From Melioribacter sp051488665 (GTDB taxonomy: Bacteria > Bacteroidota > Ignavibacteria > Ignavibacteriales > Melioribacteraceae), in assembly GCF_051488665.1 (NCBI RefSeq), contig NZ_JBPSEG010000005.1, positions 62,001 through 126,000 on the forward strand: a DNA stretch of 64,000 nt, read 5' to 3'. The notes beneath the pieces were generated by a model that was not told the DNA's origin, did not search any database, and saw nothing but the letters and a program-made list of their open reading frames with translations. Position numbers and translations under genes: made by a program. This document shows, one piece after another, positions 8,665 to 17,453 of the stretch. Position 1 is the first letter of the stretch. Each line of letters opens with the position of its first letter.

Positions 8665-9197
8665 AAAATAAATTTGTAACGGTTTTCGGAAGTTCGGTTC
8701 CCAAGCCCGGAGAAGAAGAATACGAAACAGCTTACCAGCTCGGAAAGCTGCTTGCAAAATCGGGTTTGAATGTTTGCACGGGCGGGTATCAGGGAATTAT
8801 GGACGCGGTTTCAAAGGGAGCGAACGTAGCCGGCGCTGAAGCCGTAGGCGTTACTCTCGACATTTATAATTCAGTTCCGAGCAAATATCTGACTAAAGAA
8901 ATCAGATGCCATACGCTTTACGAAAGGCTCGACAATCTGATTAAAATCGGCGACGCCTATGTAATATTACAGGGCGGAACAGGAACCCTGGTTGAGCTTG
9001 CCGTTGTATGGGAGTTCATCAACAAAAAAATGATGCAGCCGAAACCGGTCGCATGCCACGGACAAATGTGGAGCGAAATAGTAAATCTTATGGAATCTCA
9101 AATTAAAAAGGAGAAGCGGGAAACCGGATTGATAAAATGTTTTTCCGACATAGAAACATGCGCAGATTATATAATCAGCTCACTTACCCTGGTCTAA
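8661..9197 (+). CDS. LOG-family nucleotide phosphoribohydrolase-like protein
   Basis: A 178-residue Rossmann-type protein of the LOG/lysine-decarboxylase-like family (TIGR00725/00730 group). It starts with VTVFGSSVPKPGEEEY, has GGYQGIMDAVSKGA, and carries the conserved Arg-Glu region HTLYERLDNLI and the glycine loop QGGTGTLVEL, where the usual PGGxGT has Gln in place of Pro. Family members release free cytokinin-type bases or adenine from nucleoside 5'-monophosphates; whether this one is active is not known. The gene overlaps the S1/P1 gene by four bases and overlaps the convergent GT9 gene by 18 at its end. Confidence 0.83.
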   Translation: MKNKFVTVFGSSVPKPGEEEYETAYQLGKLLAKSGLNVCTGGYQGIMDAVSKGANVAGAEAVGVTLDIYNSVPSKYLTKEIRCHTLYERLDNLIKIGDAYVILQGGTGTLVELAVVWEFINKKMMQPKPVACHGQMWSEIVNLMESQIKKEKRETGLIKCFSDIETCADYIISSLTLV

Positions 9198-10247
9198 TAA
9201 TTCTTCCGAAAGTTGATAAACAAGTTCAACGGGCAGTTCCTTTATGCACTTAAATTTGACGTCTTTCCTGCCGCAAGTAAGCGGCTTGGGCGAGTAATAA
9301 AAACAGGGCGAGCATTCCAAACCGATAGAAGCGATTCTGTGAACGGTTTTCCAGGGACGTATATAATTCGGATTTGTGGGACCGATTAATGCGACTACTT
9401 TCAGTTTGAGCGCCGAAGCCACATGCATCAGGCTCGAGTCGTTTGTAACAAACAAATTACATTTTTGCATTACCGCAGCAGTGTGAATTAACGAATCGGT
9501 TTCAACCGCCAAAACATTTGAAGCGCCCGCGTGTTTGACGATTTCTTCTTTTAAACCGCGTTCTTCCGGTCCGCCGAAAATCAACACGCGCGCTTTCCGT
9601 TTATCGATAAACTCTTTTGCCAGCCGAGCGAATTTTTCCGGACTCCATCTTCTGTTAGCATGATTTTTCAATGTGGAGCAGCCCGGATGAAAACCAATTA
9701 TCGTTTCATCTTCGCCTATGTTATGCTCCCTCAAAAAATTTTGTGCATATTTTTTATCGTCGTCCGTCAGATTTAATATCAGTCCTTCAATATTATCGAA
9801 TCGACCGCCGCTTATCTTTTCAATCAATTTAATATTTTCTTCCACATTATGAAGCGAATCGTTTTCTTCTATTCTCACGTTGTTCAGAAAACCGAGATTC
9901 ATAAAATCCTTGCGAAGATATTTAACGGCGGCTCTTTTACGGGCTCCGATTAAAAAATTAATCAGATTGTATTCTTTTCTGTTGGAAGGATAGACGTTAA
10001 TCGATATATCGTATTTCCCTCTCAGTCCCATAACAAAAGAAAGCGACTCGATTTTGGAACGGTTGAGAAAATCCCAGTATATGACCTCGGATATTTCCTC
10101 CAGATTTTTATAAATATCCGATACGCCTTTGTACATAACAAGGCAGTCGATTTCAGAACCGGGATAGATTTTCTTCAAAGCCGCGAGAGCCGGTGTAAAC
10201 ATTAACGCATCGCCTATTCCCGATAAGGCAATAACCAAAATTTTCAT
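9180..10247 (-). CDS. Glycosyltransferase family 9 (heptosyltransferase-like)
   Basis: A 355-residue GT-B enzyme of family 9, the ADP-heptose:LPS heptosyltransferase family. Evidence: ALSGIGDALMFTPALAALKK at the N-terminus, FHPGCSTLKNHANRRWSPEKF in the donor half, and VTNDSSLMHVASAL with IGPTNP, all standard GT9 motifs. Near the end are several cysteines (ECSPCFYYSPKPLTCG), typical of many members. It probably adds a sugar to lipid A-core or another surface glycan on the inner face of the cytoplasmic membrane. It lies downstream of the DUF2723 gene but a hairpin terminator sits in the 82-base gap, so its expression may be partly independent. Confidence 0.88.
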   Translation of the reverse strand: MKILVIALSGIGDALMFTPALAALKKIYPGSEIDCLVMYKGVSDIYKNLEEISEVIYWDFLNRSKIESLSFVMGLRGKYDISINVYPSNRKEYNLINFLIGARKRAAVKYLRKDFMNLGFLNNVRIEENDSLHNVEENIKLIEKISGGRFDNIEGLILNLTDDDKKYAQNFLREHNIGEDETIIGFHPGCSTLKNHANRRWSPEKFARLAKEFIDKRKARVLIFGGPEERGLKEEIVKHAGASNVLAVETDSLIHTAAVMQKCNLFVTNDSSLMHVASALKLKVVALIGPTNPNYIRPWKTVHRIASIGLECSPCFYYSPKPLTCGRKDVKFKCIKELPVELVYQLSEELLDQGK

Positions 10248-10265
10248 GTTCTTACTTTTATTCTT

Positions 10266-10299
10266 AAAAAGTGAAGAGTCCGCAACTCGGCGGACTCTT
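10266..10299 (-). terminator. Terminator downstream of the DUF2723 gene
   Basis: On the minus strand a perfect 10-base-pair stem (AAGAGTCCGC, 10299-10290 pairing with 10283-10274) with a 6-base loop is followed by CAC and five T residues (10270-10266). It lies between the DUF2723 gene and the GT9 gene, both on the minus strand. Confidence 0.7.
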
Positions 10300-10329
10300 A
10301 TAATGACAAATCAGATAATAGCAAAGACT

Positions 10330-13215
10330 TTATTTAACTTCGAGCGTATCGACGCCCGCAAGTCTTCTGTACCTGTTGAGCAATTGTTTGACGGATTCGT
10401 CGTACGGCAGGTACATTTGCAATTGATTGAGTACTTCGACGGCTTCTTTATACATTTTCATATTTTCATAATGCGTCAACAGTATGTCGTAGGGATTATT
10501 CCAGCTCGAATAGTCGCGCGGATTGTTTTTCAATTGCAATTTAGCCGTTTCAATTACTTCTTTTGCCAATTCTTTATACTTGTCGTATGCGCCTGCGGCA
10601 TAGTAGAGACGAGCTACGTCATGAAGAATTCTGTTATCCACTCTTACGATACTTCGGGGTATTTTTTGTTCCATCAGGTCGAGGGTTTCCACCGTACGCG
10701 CGCTGTCTTTCATGCTGTAAAGATAATGGACGGCAAGCCTCATAAACGTATTGCGATAATTCTGAATCAACCGTTCGTGGTTTTCGTCGAAAAAGATCGT
10801 CGAGTCGTTCAAGCCCCTGAATTTAAATCCGGGACGATAATCTCTCGAGAATCCTTCCGGCTCGTCGAACAATTGTTTGCGCATAACCGGTTCGTTAATA
10901 AACTCAACAGAGCCGGCGTTCGATTTGTCGGGCACAAGGCGCAGAGCCATTCCTTCCATGCGCAAGTATTCGTCGAGTCCCAGTTTACTGTCGTCCGAGC
11001 AAGTTACCGCAAAGTAAACAGGTCTTTTCCATTTGCTCTGCATGATTATGTCGAGGACTACCAGATCCTGAGTACGAATTGCTTTTACATTGCCGTATTG
11101 CACCGGATTTTTCATTAGCCATGTAAGTTTTCCGGTTTTAATAATCGTGCTGTCTTTAACGTCGAACTCTTTGATTACGTCCGGCGGAACGGGAATCGAC
11201 ATTTCCACGGGTTCCCATCTTTGGACGGTAAGATTGTCGATGTCTCTGTCGGAAAGACTCATCGCCACTTTTTCGGCTCCGTACGGCGAAGTGTTTTTCA
11301 ACTGTTTGATATACCACGGAGTATTAAGAAGGCTCAAATTTGCGATCCTAACGTCCCTTCGAACTCCTTCCACATCCTGCAAATACCATAAGGGGAAGGT
11401 GTCGTTATCTCCGTTGGTAAACAAAATTGCATTCGGAGCGGCGCTTTGCAATAAATTATAGGCATAGTCCCATGGGACGTAATTGCGCGAACGGTTATGC
11501 TCGAAATAATTCGCATGAAACATATTGACAGGTACGACAATTATGCCCGCAGCCATCACAAGACCGAGAGCCGGTTTGAGATTTTTTATTTTGTCGAACT
11601 TTTCAATCATCAATTCGATAATGCCTCGCATACCGAGAGCAATCCATATCGAGTAAACGAAAAAGGCGCCGACATAGAAATAGTCTCTTTCACGCGGTTG
11701 AGGCTGCTGCTGGTTTTGATAAAAAGCCGTCAAATATCCGAGGAAAATAAACATAACCAAAAACACAGAAGCCATTTTCCAATCGCGCCGGAAATGATAA
11801 AAAAGACCGAACAATCCGATAAAGAACGGAATTCCGTACATATCCGACCAGTCGACTCCGCTGTCCTGATATGTTGAAACGCGACCTATATAATTCCAGA
11901 ACAGGTATCTGTTAAACATATGGTCCATTTGATAGCGCCACAGAAAATCGAGGTCGCTCGAATAATTTGTATAGATTCCCATCTGATGCGGTTCGTTGGA
12001 AAATCTTCTCTTAAAAGTCGGGAAATCGCCGTACTGCTCGCGGTTCAGATACGATTCGAGTTCCGTAAACGTCTTCGGCGAATTCATGTTAATCGGCGGT
12101 TCCTCGTTTGCGCGTATAATTATCATAGCGTACGTGGTTATTCCAACGAGTCCCAACAGGAATGCTTTTGACACTAAATTGAGAGTAGGCTTGTTATTCT
12201 TCGCCGTCCAATGAACGGCATAGCCTACAACGGCAAAGAGTAATATCGAAACAATTATGTCCATAGTGTAGTCGTTGCCAGCCGTAACGGAAATCAACTT
12301 CGGCACATATTTTACCATTCCCGGATATACGACTACGAGAGTTATTCCGCCGAGGATCATCGGGATGTAAAAAGAATTTCTGGTAAAGATTTTTTTATAA
12401 AGAGCCGCCATAATCAGAACCGATATGGCTCCAAGAACGACGACAAAACGTTTGTCGATATCTTTGTATTCATCCGGAGTCGGCGGAGTGGACGAGGTTT
12501 GAGCCGCCCACATCAATGCGGCTACTATCAGCACAACGGCTGCATGGATAACAAATATGATTGCGGTCTTTTTAAGAGTCTCTTCGTCGTCAATATATTT
12601 TCTGAAAACAACCACCATTACAATCGGGACAATTGCGAGAACAGCCATAAGATGAACGCCGGTAGACAAACCGATCAAGTACGCTATCAGAAGAAGATAT
12701 TTTTCGTTATCGGGCTGGTCGGCTTTTTCGTTCCATTTCATCATCAACCAGACTACAAAAGCAATAAAAAACGTAGATGAAGCGTATACCTCGGCTTCGA
12801 CCGCATTAAACCAAAAAGTGTCGCTGAAGCTCAACGAAAGGGCTCCGATAGCGGCTGGGATATAAACCGTTAAAGCTTCGAACAGATTTTCGGGTTCTTT
12901 TTTTCTGTAACTTTTTATCAGCATTACCGCAATTAGATAGAGAAACATTACCGTAAAAGCGCTCGAAAAAACCGATATCATATTTACTCTTAAACCGATA
13001 TTCTCGGCGAATGGAATCATCGAAAAGAGCCTGCCTACGATTAAGAAGAACGGCGTACCCGGAGGATGCGGCACCTGCAAAGCGTAAGACGAGGCAATAA
13101 ATTCGCCGCAGTCCCAGAACGAAACCGACGGCTGTACCGTCATTAGAAAAACGATTAAACTGACTGCAAATACAATTCCTGCAAATATTCTGTTGAGTAG
13201 TTTATAATTCATCAT
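10330..13215 (-). CDS. DUF2723 polytopic membrane protein (GT117/TMEM260-like), 961 residues
   Basis: A very large membrane protein. The first ~570 residues hold a dozen or more hydrophobic segments. Near the N-terminus is the family signature VSFWDCGEFIASSYALQVPH, with an aspartate-cysteine-glycine-glutamate group and a following PPGTPFF, as in GT-C glycosyltransferases. The rest (~580-961) is soluble, starting with a conserved NAILFTNGDNDTFPLWYLQD, and ends in helical repeats like TPRs. Human TMEM260, a relative, is an O-mannosyltransferase, so glycosylation of exported proteins from a lipid-linked sugar is a reasonable guess. A 78-residue gene sits 25 bases upstream, and a GT9 gene follows after a terminator. 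Confidence 0.85.
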   Translation of the reverse strand: MMNYKLLNRIFAGIVFAVSLIVFLMTVQPSVSFWDCGEFIASSYALQVPHPPGTPFFLIVGRLFSMIPFAENIGLRVNMISVFSSAFTVMFLYLIAVMLIKSYRKKEPENLFEALTVYIPAAIGALSLSFSDTFWFNAVEAEVYASSTFFIAFVVWLMMKWNEKADQPDNEKYLLLIAYLIGLSTGVHLMAVLAIVPIVMVVVFRKYIDDEETLKKTAIIFVIHAAVVLIVAALMWAAQTSSTPPTPDEYKDIDKRFVVVLGAISVLIMAALYKKIFTRNSFYIPMILGGITLVVVYPGMVKYVPKLISVTAGNDYTMDIIVSILLFAVVGYAVHWTAKNNKPTLNLVSKAFLLGLVGITTYAMIIIRANEEPPINMNSPKTFTELESYLNREQYGDFPTFKRRFSNEPHQMGIYTNYSSDLDFLWRYQMDHMFNRYLFWNYIGRVSTYQDSGVDWSDMYGIPFFIGLFGLFYHFRRDWKMASVFLVMFIFLGYLTAFYQNQQQPQPRERDYFYVGAFFVYSIWIALGMRGIIELMIEKFDKIKNLKPALGLVMAAGIIVVPVNMFHANYFEHNRSRNYVPWDYAYNLLQSAAPNAILFTNGDNDTFPLWYLQDVEGVRRDVRIANLSLLNTPWYIKQLKNTSPYGAEKVAMSLSDRDIDNLTVQRWEPVEMSIPVPPDVIKEFDVKDSTIIKTGKLTWLMKNPVQYGNVKAIRTQDLVVLDIIMQSKWKRPVYFAVTCSDDSKLGLDEYLRMEGMALRLVPDKSNAGSVEFINEPVMRKQLFDEPEGFSRDYRPGFKFRGLNDSTIFFDENHERLIQNYRNTFMRLAVHYLYSMKDSARTVETLDLMEQKIPRSIVRVDNRILHDVARLYYAAGAYDKYKELAKEVIETAKLQLKNNPRDYSSWNNPYDILLTHYENMKMYKEAVEVLNQLQMYLPYDESVKQLLNRYRRLAGVDTLEVK

Positions 13216-13240
13216 TCCACCGATATTAATTTTTTCTTGA

Positions 13241-13477
13241 TTATTCGTCCGATTTATCTTCCGGTTTTTTAAAAAGATTATCCAGATTTACTTTTTCTCT
13301 GTTAACGTGATATTTTATGTAAAGATTTTCGAGCCGCTCAAATGAAAGTTTGTCGAGGTCCTCGTCGTCTTTATGCCTTTTTAACAGCATTTTGTAGTCT
13401 TCTCTTTCCTTGGGATCGAATTTGCGCTCGTACCTTTTTAATATTTCGAAATATTTTTTTTGTTCCCTATAGCTCAT
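13241..13477 (-). CDS. Small charged hypothetical protein, 78 residues
   Basis: I do not recognise this one. It is 78 residues, almost wholly helical and very rich in Lys, Glu, Asp, Arg and Tyr (MSYREQKKYFEILKRYERKF), with no signal peptide or membrane segment. It sits 25 bases before the DUF2723 gene on the same strand and so is probably the first gene of that transcription unit. Its amino-acid make-up and position suggest a real cytoplasmic protein that may act with the large membrane enzyme, but that link is only positional. Confidence 0.6.
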   Translation of the reverse strand: MSYREQKKYFEILKRYERKFDPKEREDYKMLLKRHKDDEDLDKLSFERLENLYIKYHVNREKVNLDNLFKKPEDKSDE

Positions 13478-13569
13478 CTTAATAATGTGATAATCTGAAA
13501 ATAATATGCCAAATTAATTAAAAATTCATATAATAAAAAACTATATTTGGACAAAAAGCGCAGGTTCTT

Positions 13570-14208
13570 ATGCAAGTTTACAAGAACTACACGCCCGAAG
13601 TTTCAATAATTCTGCCTACATACAACAGAAAAAATCTGTTGACGAGAGCAATAAACTCCGTAATAAATCAGACATACGATAAATGGGAATTAATCGTAGT
13701 GGACGACGGCAGTACGGACAATTCATTCGAGATAATCGATTCGTATTTAAATCGATATGAGAAAATCCGTTATATGAGACACTCAAACAGGAAGCCTCCG
13801 CTTTCTTTGAACGCCGGAATTTTAGCCGCTGCGGGAAAATATATAACTTTTATCGGAAGCGACGACGAATACAAACCGGATCATCTTGAATTGCGGATGA
13901 AATTACTTTCGGGAAATCCCGGCATCGATTTAATCCATGGCGGAATCGAGATAGTCGGCTCTCCTTTTGTAAAAGATAAAAACGACCTGAGCAGACTTAT
14001 CCCAATATCGGAATGCATAGTAGGCTGTACATTCATTGGTAAAAAGGAAGTCTTTAACGAATTAGAAGGTTTCAGAAATCTGAAATACAGCGACGATTCC
14101 GACTTCTATGAAAGAGCCTCGGGAAAATACAAAATTATGAAAGTCGATTATCCGACGTATATCTATTACAGAGACACGCCCGACAGCATCTGTTCTACGT
14201 TCGAATAA
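13570..14208 (+). CDS. Glycosyltransferase family 2 (GT-A fold)
   Basis: A 212-residue inverting GT-A enzyme. It opens with EVSIILPTYNRKNLLTRAIN, has the nucleotide-binding VVDDGSTDNS, and the region LAAAGKYITFIGSDDEYKPDH, in which the SDD takes the place of the DxD metal-binding group. The short length and the lack of membrane segments fit a single-sugar transferase acting on a lipid-linked or surface glycan. It is a lone gene, divergent from the DUF2723 unit. A TATATTTG element (13542-13549) 20 bases before the ATG resembles the -7 box of FCB promoters, but no TTG lies at the right distance. Donor and acceptor cannot be named. Confidence 0.87.
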   Translation: MQVYKNYTPEVSIILPTYNRKNLLTRAINSVINQTYDKWELIVVDDGSTDNSFEIIDSYLNRYEKIRYMRHSNRKPPLSLNAGILAAAGKYITFIGSDDEYKPDHLELRMKLLSGNPGIDLIHGGIEIVGSPFVKDKNDLSRLIPISECIVGCTFIGKKEVFNELEGFRNLKYSDDSDFYERASGKYKIMKVDYPTYIYYRDTPDSICSTFE

Positions 14209-14276
14209 AGTTCCGACCGGGTTTTAATATATTAACATCTTTTTATATATTTATCTTCAAACGAAATGAGGCGCTT

Positions 14277-15191
14277 ATGAAAAGACGGGATTTTATTATA
14301 AAAAGTTTACAGGGCGGAATTTTACTTGCAACAAGCGCGTCGATACCGGGCTTGGGGAAAAATATATTTGCGGCAGGAAGCGGCAATTACGACCTTGTAG
14401 CCGTCAAAGGCGGCGCTCCCGGCGATATGTTCGACAAAGGAATCGCCTCGATGGGCGGATTAAAGAAATTCGTAAAACCGAATTCGAAAGTAGTTATTAA
14501 GCCGAATATCGGCTGGGATACAACTCCGGAAAGAGCGGCGAATACTAATCCGGAACTAGTCTACCGCGTTGTCAAACGCTGCTTGGAAGCCGGCGCCAAA
14601 GAAGTTTATGTTTTCGACCATACATGCGACGACTGGCGCAGGGCTTATTCAAACAGCGGAATTGAAAAAGCAGTCAAAGACGCCGGCGGCACAATTGTTC
14701 CGGGCAACAGCGAAAGGTACTATCATGATGCGGAGGTTAAAAAAGGCAAATTGCTTAAACAAGCCAAAGTTCATGAGTTGATACTTGAATCCGATGTATT
14801 AATCAATATGCCGATCTTAAAACATCACGGCTCGGCTCGAATTACGGTTAGCCTCAAAAATTTAATGGGCGTTGTATGGGACAGAGGATACTGGCATCGA
14901 ACGGGTTTGCATCAATGCATAGCCGATTTCGGAACATTCCGCAAACCGGATTTAAATATAGTCGACGCTTATTACGTAATGAAGAAGAACGGTCCGCGCG
15001 GCGTGTCTAAGTCGGATGTCGTAGTAATGAAGTCCCAAATTATATCTACCGATCCGGTGGCTGCAGATTCCGCTTCGGCTCTGCTTTTCGGCATCAAACC
15101 CGACGACGTACCTTATATAACTATTGCGGATTCGATGGGATTGGGAGTTAAAGATCTTAAATCTCTCAATATTGATAGAATCGTAATGTAA
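14277..15191 (+). CDS. DUF362 domain protein with Tat-like signal
   Basis: A 304-residue protein whose N-terminus (KRRDFIIKSLQGGILLATSA) looks like a twin-arginine signal, RR-x-F-I, followed by a hydrophobic region, so it is probably exported folded. The body matches DUF362: VVIKPNIGWDTTPERAANTNP, then VLINMPILKHHGSARITVSLKN with the family's KxH motif, and DPVAADSASALLFG near the end. DUF362 proteins are often fused to or paired with ferredoxin domains and are thought to act in redox or metal-centre chemistry; no reaction is established. One base separates it from the polyferredoxin gene, a strong sign that the two proteins work together at the membrane. Confidence 0.87.
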   Translation: MKRRDFIIKSLQGGILLATSASIPGLGKNIFAAGSGNYDLVAVKGGAPGDMFDKGIASMGGLKKFVKPNSKVVIKPNIGWDTTPERAANTNPELVYRVVKRCLEAGAKEVYVFDHTCDDWRRAYSNSGIEKAVKDAGGTIVPGNSERYYHDAEVKKGKLLKQAKVHELILESDVLINMPILKHHGSARITVSLKNLMGVVWDRGYWHRTGLHQCIADFGTFRKPDLNIVDAYYVMKKNGPRGVSKSDVVVMKSQIISTDPVAADSASALLFGIKPDDVPYITIADSMGLGVKDLKSLNIDRIVM

Positions 15192-15192
15192 T

Positions 15193-16761
15193 ATGGGAGC
15201 GGGATTGTTGAAGAAAATTCGCGTGGTTCTGGCAATCATATTTTTTATTCCTGTTACATATATATTAGTCGATTTCACCAACAGCGTTTCTGCCGGTTTA
15301 ATCAATACGGTTCTGTTTTTTCAGTTTGTTCCATCTTTACTAAAAAGCATTCTCTTGTTTACTTTCACGTCGGCGGGCTTTATTTTAATTTTTATACTAA
15401 CCGTCCTGTTCGGAAGAATATACTGCTCGACTATTTGTCCGCTCGGAATTCTTCAGGATGTAATTAATTACATCGCAAAAAAAATAAAAAAACGCAAAAG
15501 AAGACTAAGTTTTATAAAGCCTAACATAAACGTTAAGATAACGCTAATGGCAATTCCTTTCCTGCTTTTGATTATCGGTTTTGCCACGGGTTTTCTCTTA
15601 TTGGATCCGTACAGCATTTACGGAAGGCTTGCAGGAAATTTTCTGCGACCGGCTATAATTTTTATTAACAATCTTGTCTCTTCTGTTTTAACTTACTTCG
15701 ACATCTATTCTGTATATCCGGCGGAAATAAAAGCGTTTAATGTCGTCCCTTTTTTGGCGGCTTTCTTTTATTTGGTGTTAATTGTTTATTTAGCTTATAC
15801 CAGAGGAAGACATTATTGTAACTTAATTTGCCCGGTAGGAACTCTGCTGGGGTTGCTTTCGCGTTATTCGTTATTTAAGATAAGAATTAAAAACGAAGAG
15901 TGTCTCAGTTGCGGTTTGTGCGAAAGGGATTGCAAAGGGAACTGTATCGACAGCGATAACAAAAAGGTTGATCATGAAAACTGTGTGATGTGTTTCAACT
16001 GCATTTCGGCGTGTCCCACAAAAGGCATAGTTTATTCGAGCGGTAAGAATAAAAAAAGATATGAGAAAGGAACGGATGAAGGCAAGCGGAATTTTGTAAT
16101 AAAAAGCGCGGTTTATTTGTCGTCGCTTACATTTCTCGGACAAAAGCTACAAAAGAAAATCGTCGTTACCAAACCGAGCGCGGTTCCGATTTTCAGGAAA
16201 TTCGCCGTATCGCCTCCCGGTTCAATAAGTTTGGAGCGTTTCAATAATTCATGCACGGCTTGCCATCTCTGTATAAGCGCGTGTCCGACTCAGGTATTGC
16301 AGCCATCGTTTTTGGAATACGGATTAAATGGCATGCTGCAGCCGCATCTGAATAACAATGCAGGATTTTGTAATTTCGACTGCGTACTCTGCTCCGAAGT
16401 ATGTCCGACGGGGGCTATAATGCCGTTAACCGTCGAAGACAAAAAGCTCACTCAATTGGGCGTTGCAAAATTCGTCGAAGATAATTGCGTTGTCAAAACG
16501 CAAAATACAGATTGCGGAGCATGCGCGGAACATTGTCCCACAAAAGCGGTTCACATGATTCCATACAAAAACAATTTGTTTATACCGGAAGTTAGAGAAG
16601 ACTATTGTATCGGATGCGGCGCATGCGAACATGCGTGCCCGGTCAAGCCGTATAAAGCAATTTACGTGGAAGGTAATCCCGAGCATAAGACAGCCAAAAT
16701 CAATCCCGAATCTGAAGACAAGCATCAGGAAATTGACACTGGCGCCGATTTCCCCTTTTAA
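15193..16761 (+). CDS. Membrane polyferredoxin, apparent NapH-NapG fusion
   Basis: A 522-residue iron-sulfur protein. Residues 1-220 resemble NapH/NosR: four or five membrane segments and two CxxxCP motifs (GRIYCSTICPLG at ~74-85, YCNLICPVG at ~208-216). Two ferredoxin motifs follow (from Cys237 and Cys264). At ~299-318 a second hydrophobic stretch begins with KRNFVIKSAVYLSSL, very like a degenerate Tat signal, and after it come four more cysteine clusters (starting ~354, 393, 441 and 472), as in NapG. The layout suggests that NapH and NapG were joined end to end, giving a quinol-linked membrane electron carrier with about six cubane clusters. Its partner is likely the DUF362 protein encoded one base upstream. 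The stop overlaps the convergent DUF4956 gene by four bases. Confidence 0.87.
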   Translation: MGAGLLKKIRVVLAIIFFIPVTYILVDFTNSVSAGLINTVLFFQFVPSLLKSILLFTFTSAGFILIFILTVLFGRIYCSTICPLGILQDVINYIAKKIKKRKRRLSFIKPNINVKITLMAIPFLLLIIGFATGFLLLDPYSIYGRLAGNFLRPAIIFINNLVSSVLTYFDIYSVYPAEIKAFNVVPFLAAFFYLVLIVYLAYTRGRHYCNLICPVGTLLGLLSRYSLFKIRIKNEECLSCGLCERDCKGNCIDSDNKKVDHENCVMCFNCISACPTKGIVYSSGKNKKRYEKGTDEGKRNFVIKSAVYLSSLTFLGQKLQKKIVVTKPSAVPIFRKFAVSPPGSISLERFNNSCTACHLCISACPTQVLQPSFLEYGLNGMLQPHLNNNAGFCNFDCVLCSEVCPTGAIMPLTVEDKKLTQLGVAKFVEDNCVVKTQNTDCGACAEHCPTKAVHMIPYKNNLFIPEVREDYCIGCGACEHACPVKPYKAIYVEGNPEHKTAKINPESEDKHQEIDTGADFPF

Positions 16762-17453
16762 ATATTTTGTTTGTCGAAGAACAGATTTATGTTGACCACT
16801 CCTTCGAGATTTTTCAGGTTCGCTACGAGTTCGCCGCTGTTCTTATTTTTATTGATCGTGATGTAGAATGTATAATCGATTGTTTTGCCGGCTTCGTTTG
16901 TTCTCATATTTATCATTTCCATACTATTGCAAAAATTGATTATGGCGGATTTTATTTTTGAATCTATCTTTTCAAAATCATCCGCAGAATAATCTTCCGT
17001 TTTAAGGGAAAACGTAAGTATGTATTGATTGCTCCTGAAATTTACGATATTGGTCTTCATGAAAAGAATTAAAATGCCCGAGATAAAAATCGTACCGATC
17101 ACGGCAACTTTATGGTAACCGACGCCGGCAGCCATTCCTATGGCAAGCGCCAAAAAAATATAGACGATATCAATAGTATCTTTTATTGCAGTCCTAAACC
17201 TGATAATAGAAAGAGCGCCGACCAGTCCGAATGCTCGCGCCAGATTATTTCCGATAACCATAATAACCAGCGCCGTGATCACTGACAGAAACACGAGCGA
17301 ATTGACAAAATTTTCCGAGTAACCCGGTCCCTTGTAAGTAAAACGATATACCATAGATACAATAAAACTGCATACAAGCCCCACTATCAGATTAACGCTT
17401 ATTTCTCCAATACCGGGCGAAAAGAGATTGATCGATTGGAAATTTTCAATCAT
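16758..17453 (-). CDS. DUF4956 membrane protein
   Basis: A 231-residue protein with four hydrophobic segments in the first ~140 residues and a soluble C-terminal domain of ~90 residues. The family mark is SIIRFRTAIKDTIDIVYIFL (~80-99), followed by a glycine-rich membrane segment. The tail (about 145-231) has an ACT-like alternation of strands and helices. DUF4956 proteins have no settled function; from memory they are repeatedly encoded beside VTC-type polyphosphate polymerase domains, which is also the case here: the gene overlaps the VTC gene by 8 bases. It is the last gene of a three-gene unit with the HlyD-like adaptor. Confidence 0.85.
   Translation of the reverse strand: MIENFQSINLFSPGIGEISVNLIVGLVCSFIVSMVYRFTYKGPGYSENFVNSLVFLSVITALVIMVIGNNLARAFGLVGALSIIRFRTAIKDTIDIVYIFLALAIGMAAGVGYHKVAVIGTIFISGILILFMKTNIVNFRSNQYILTFSLKTEDYSADDFEKIDSKIKSAIINFCNSMEMINMRTNEAGKTIDYTFYITINKNKNSGELVANLKNLEGVVNINLFFDKQNI

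Noticed and set aside
10246..11118. A 290-codon open frame on the plus strand
   Set aside because: Antisense to the C-terminal half of the DUF2723 gene and spanning the terminator; no family features.
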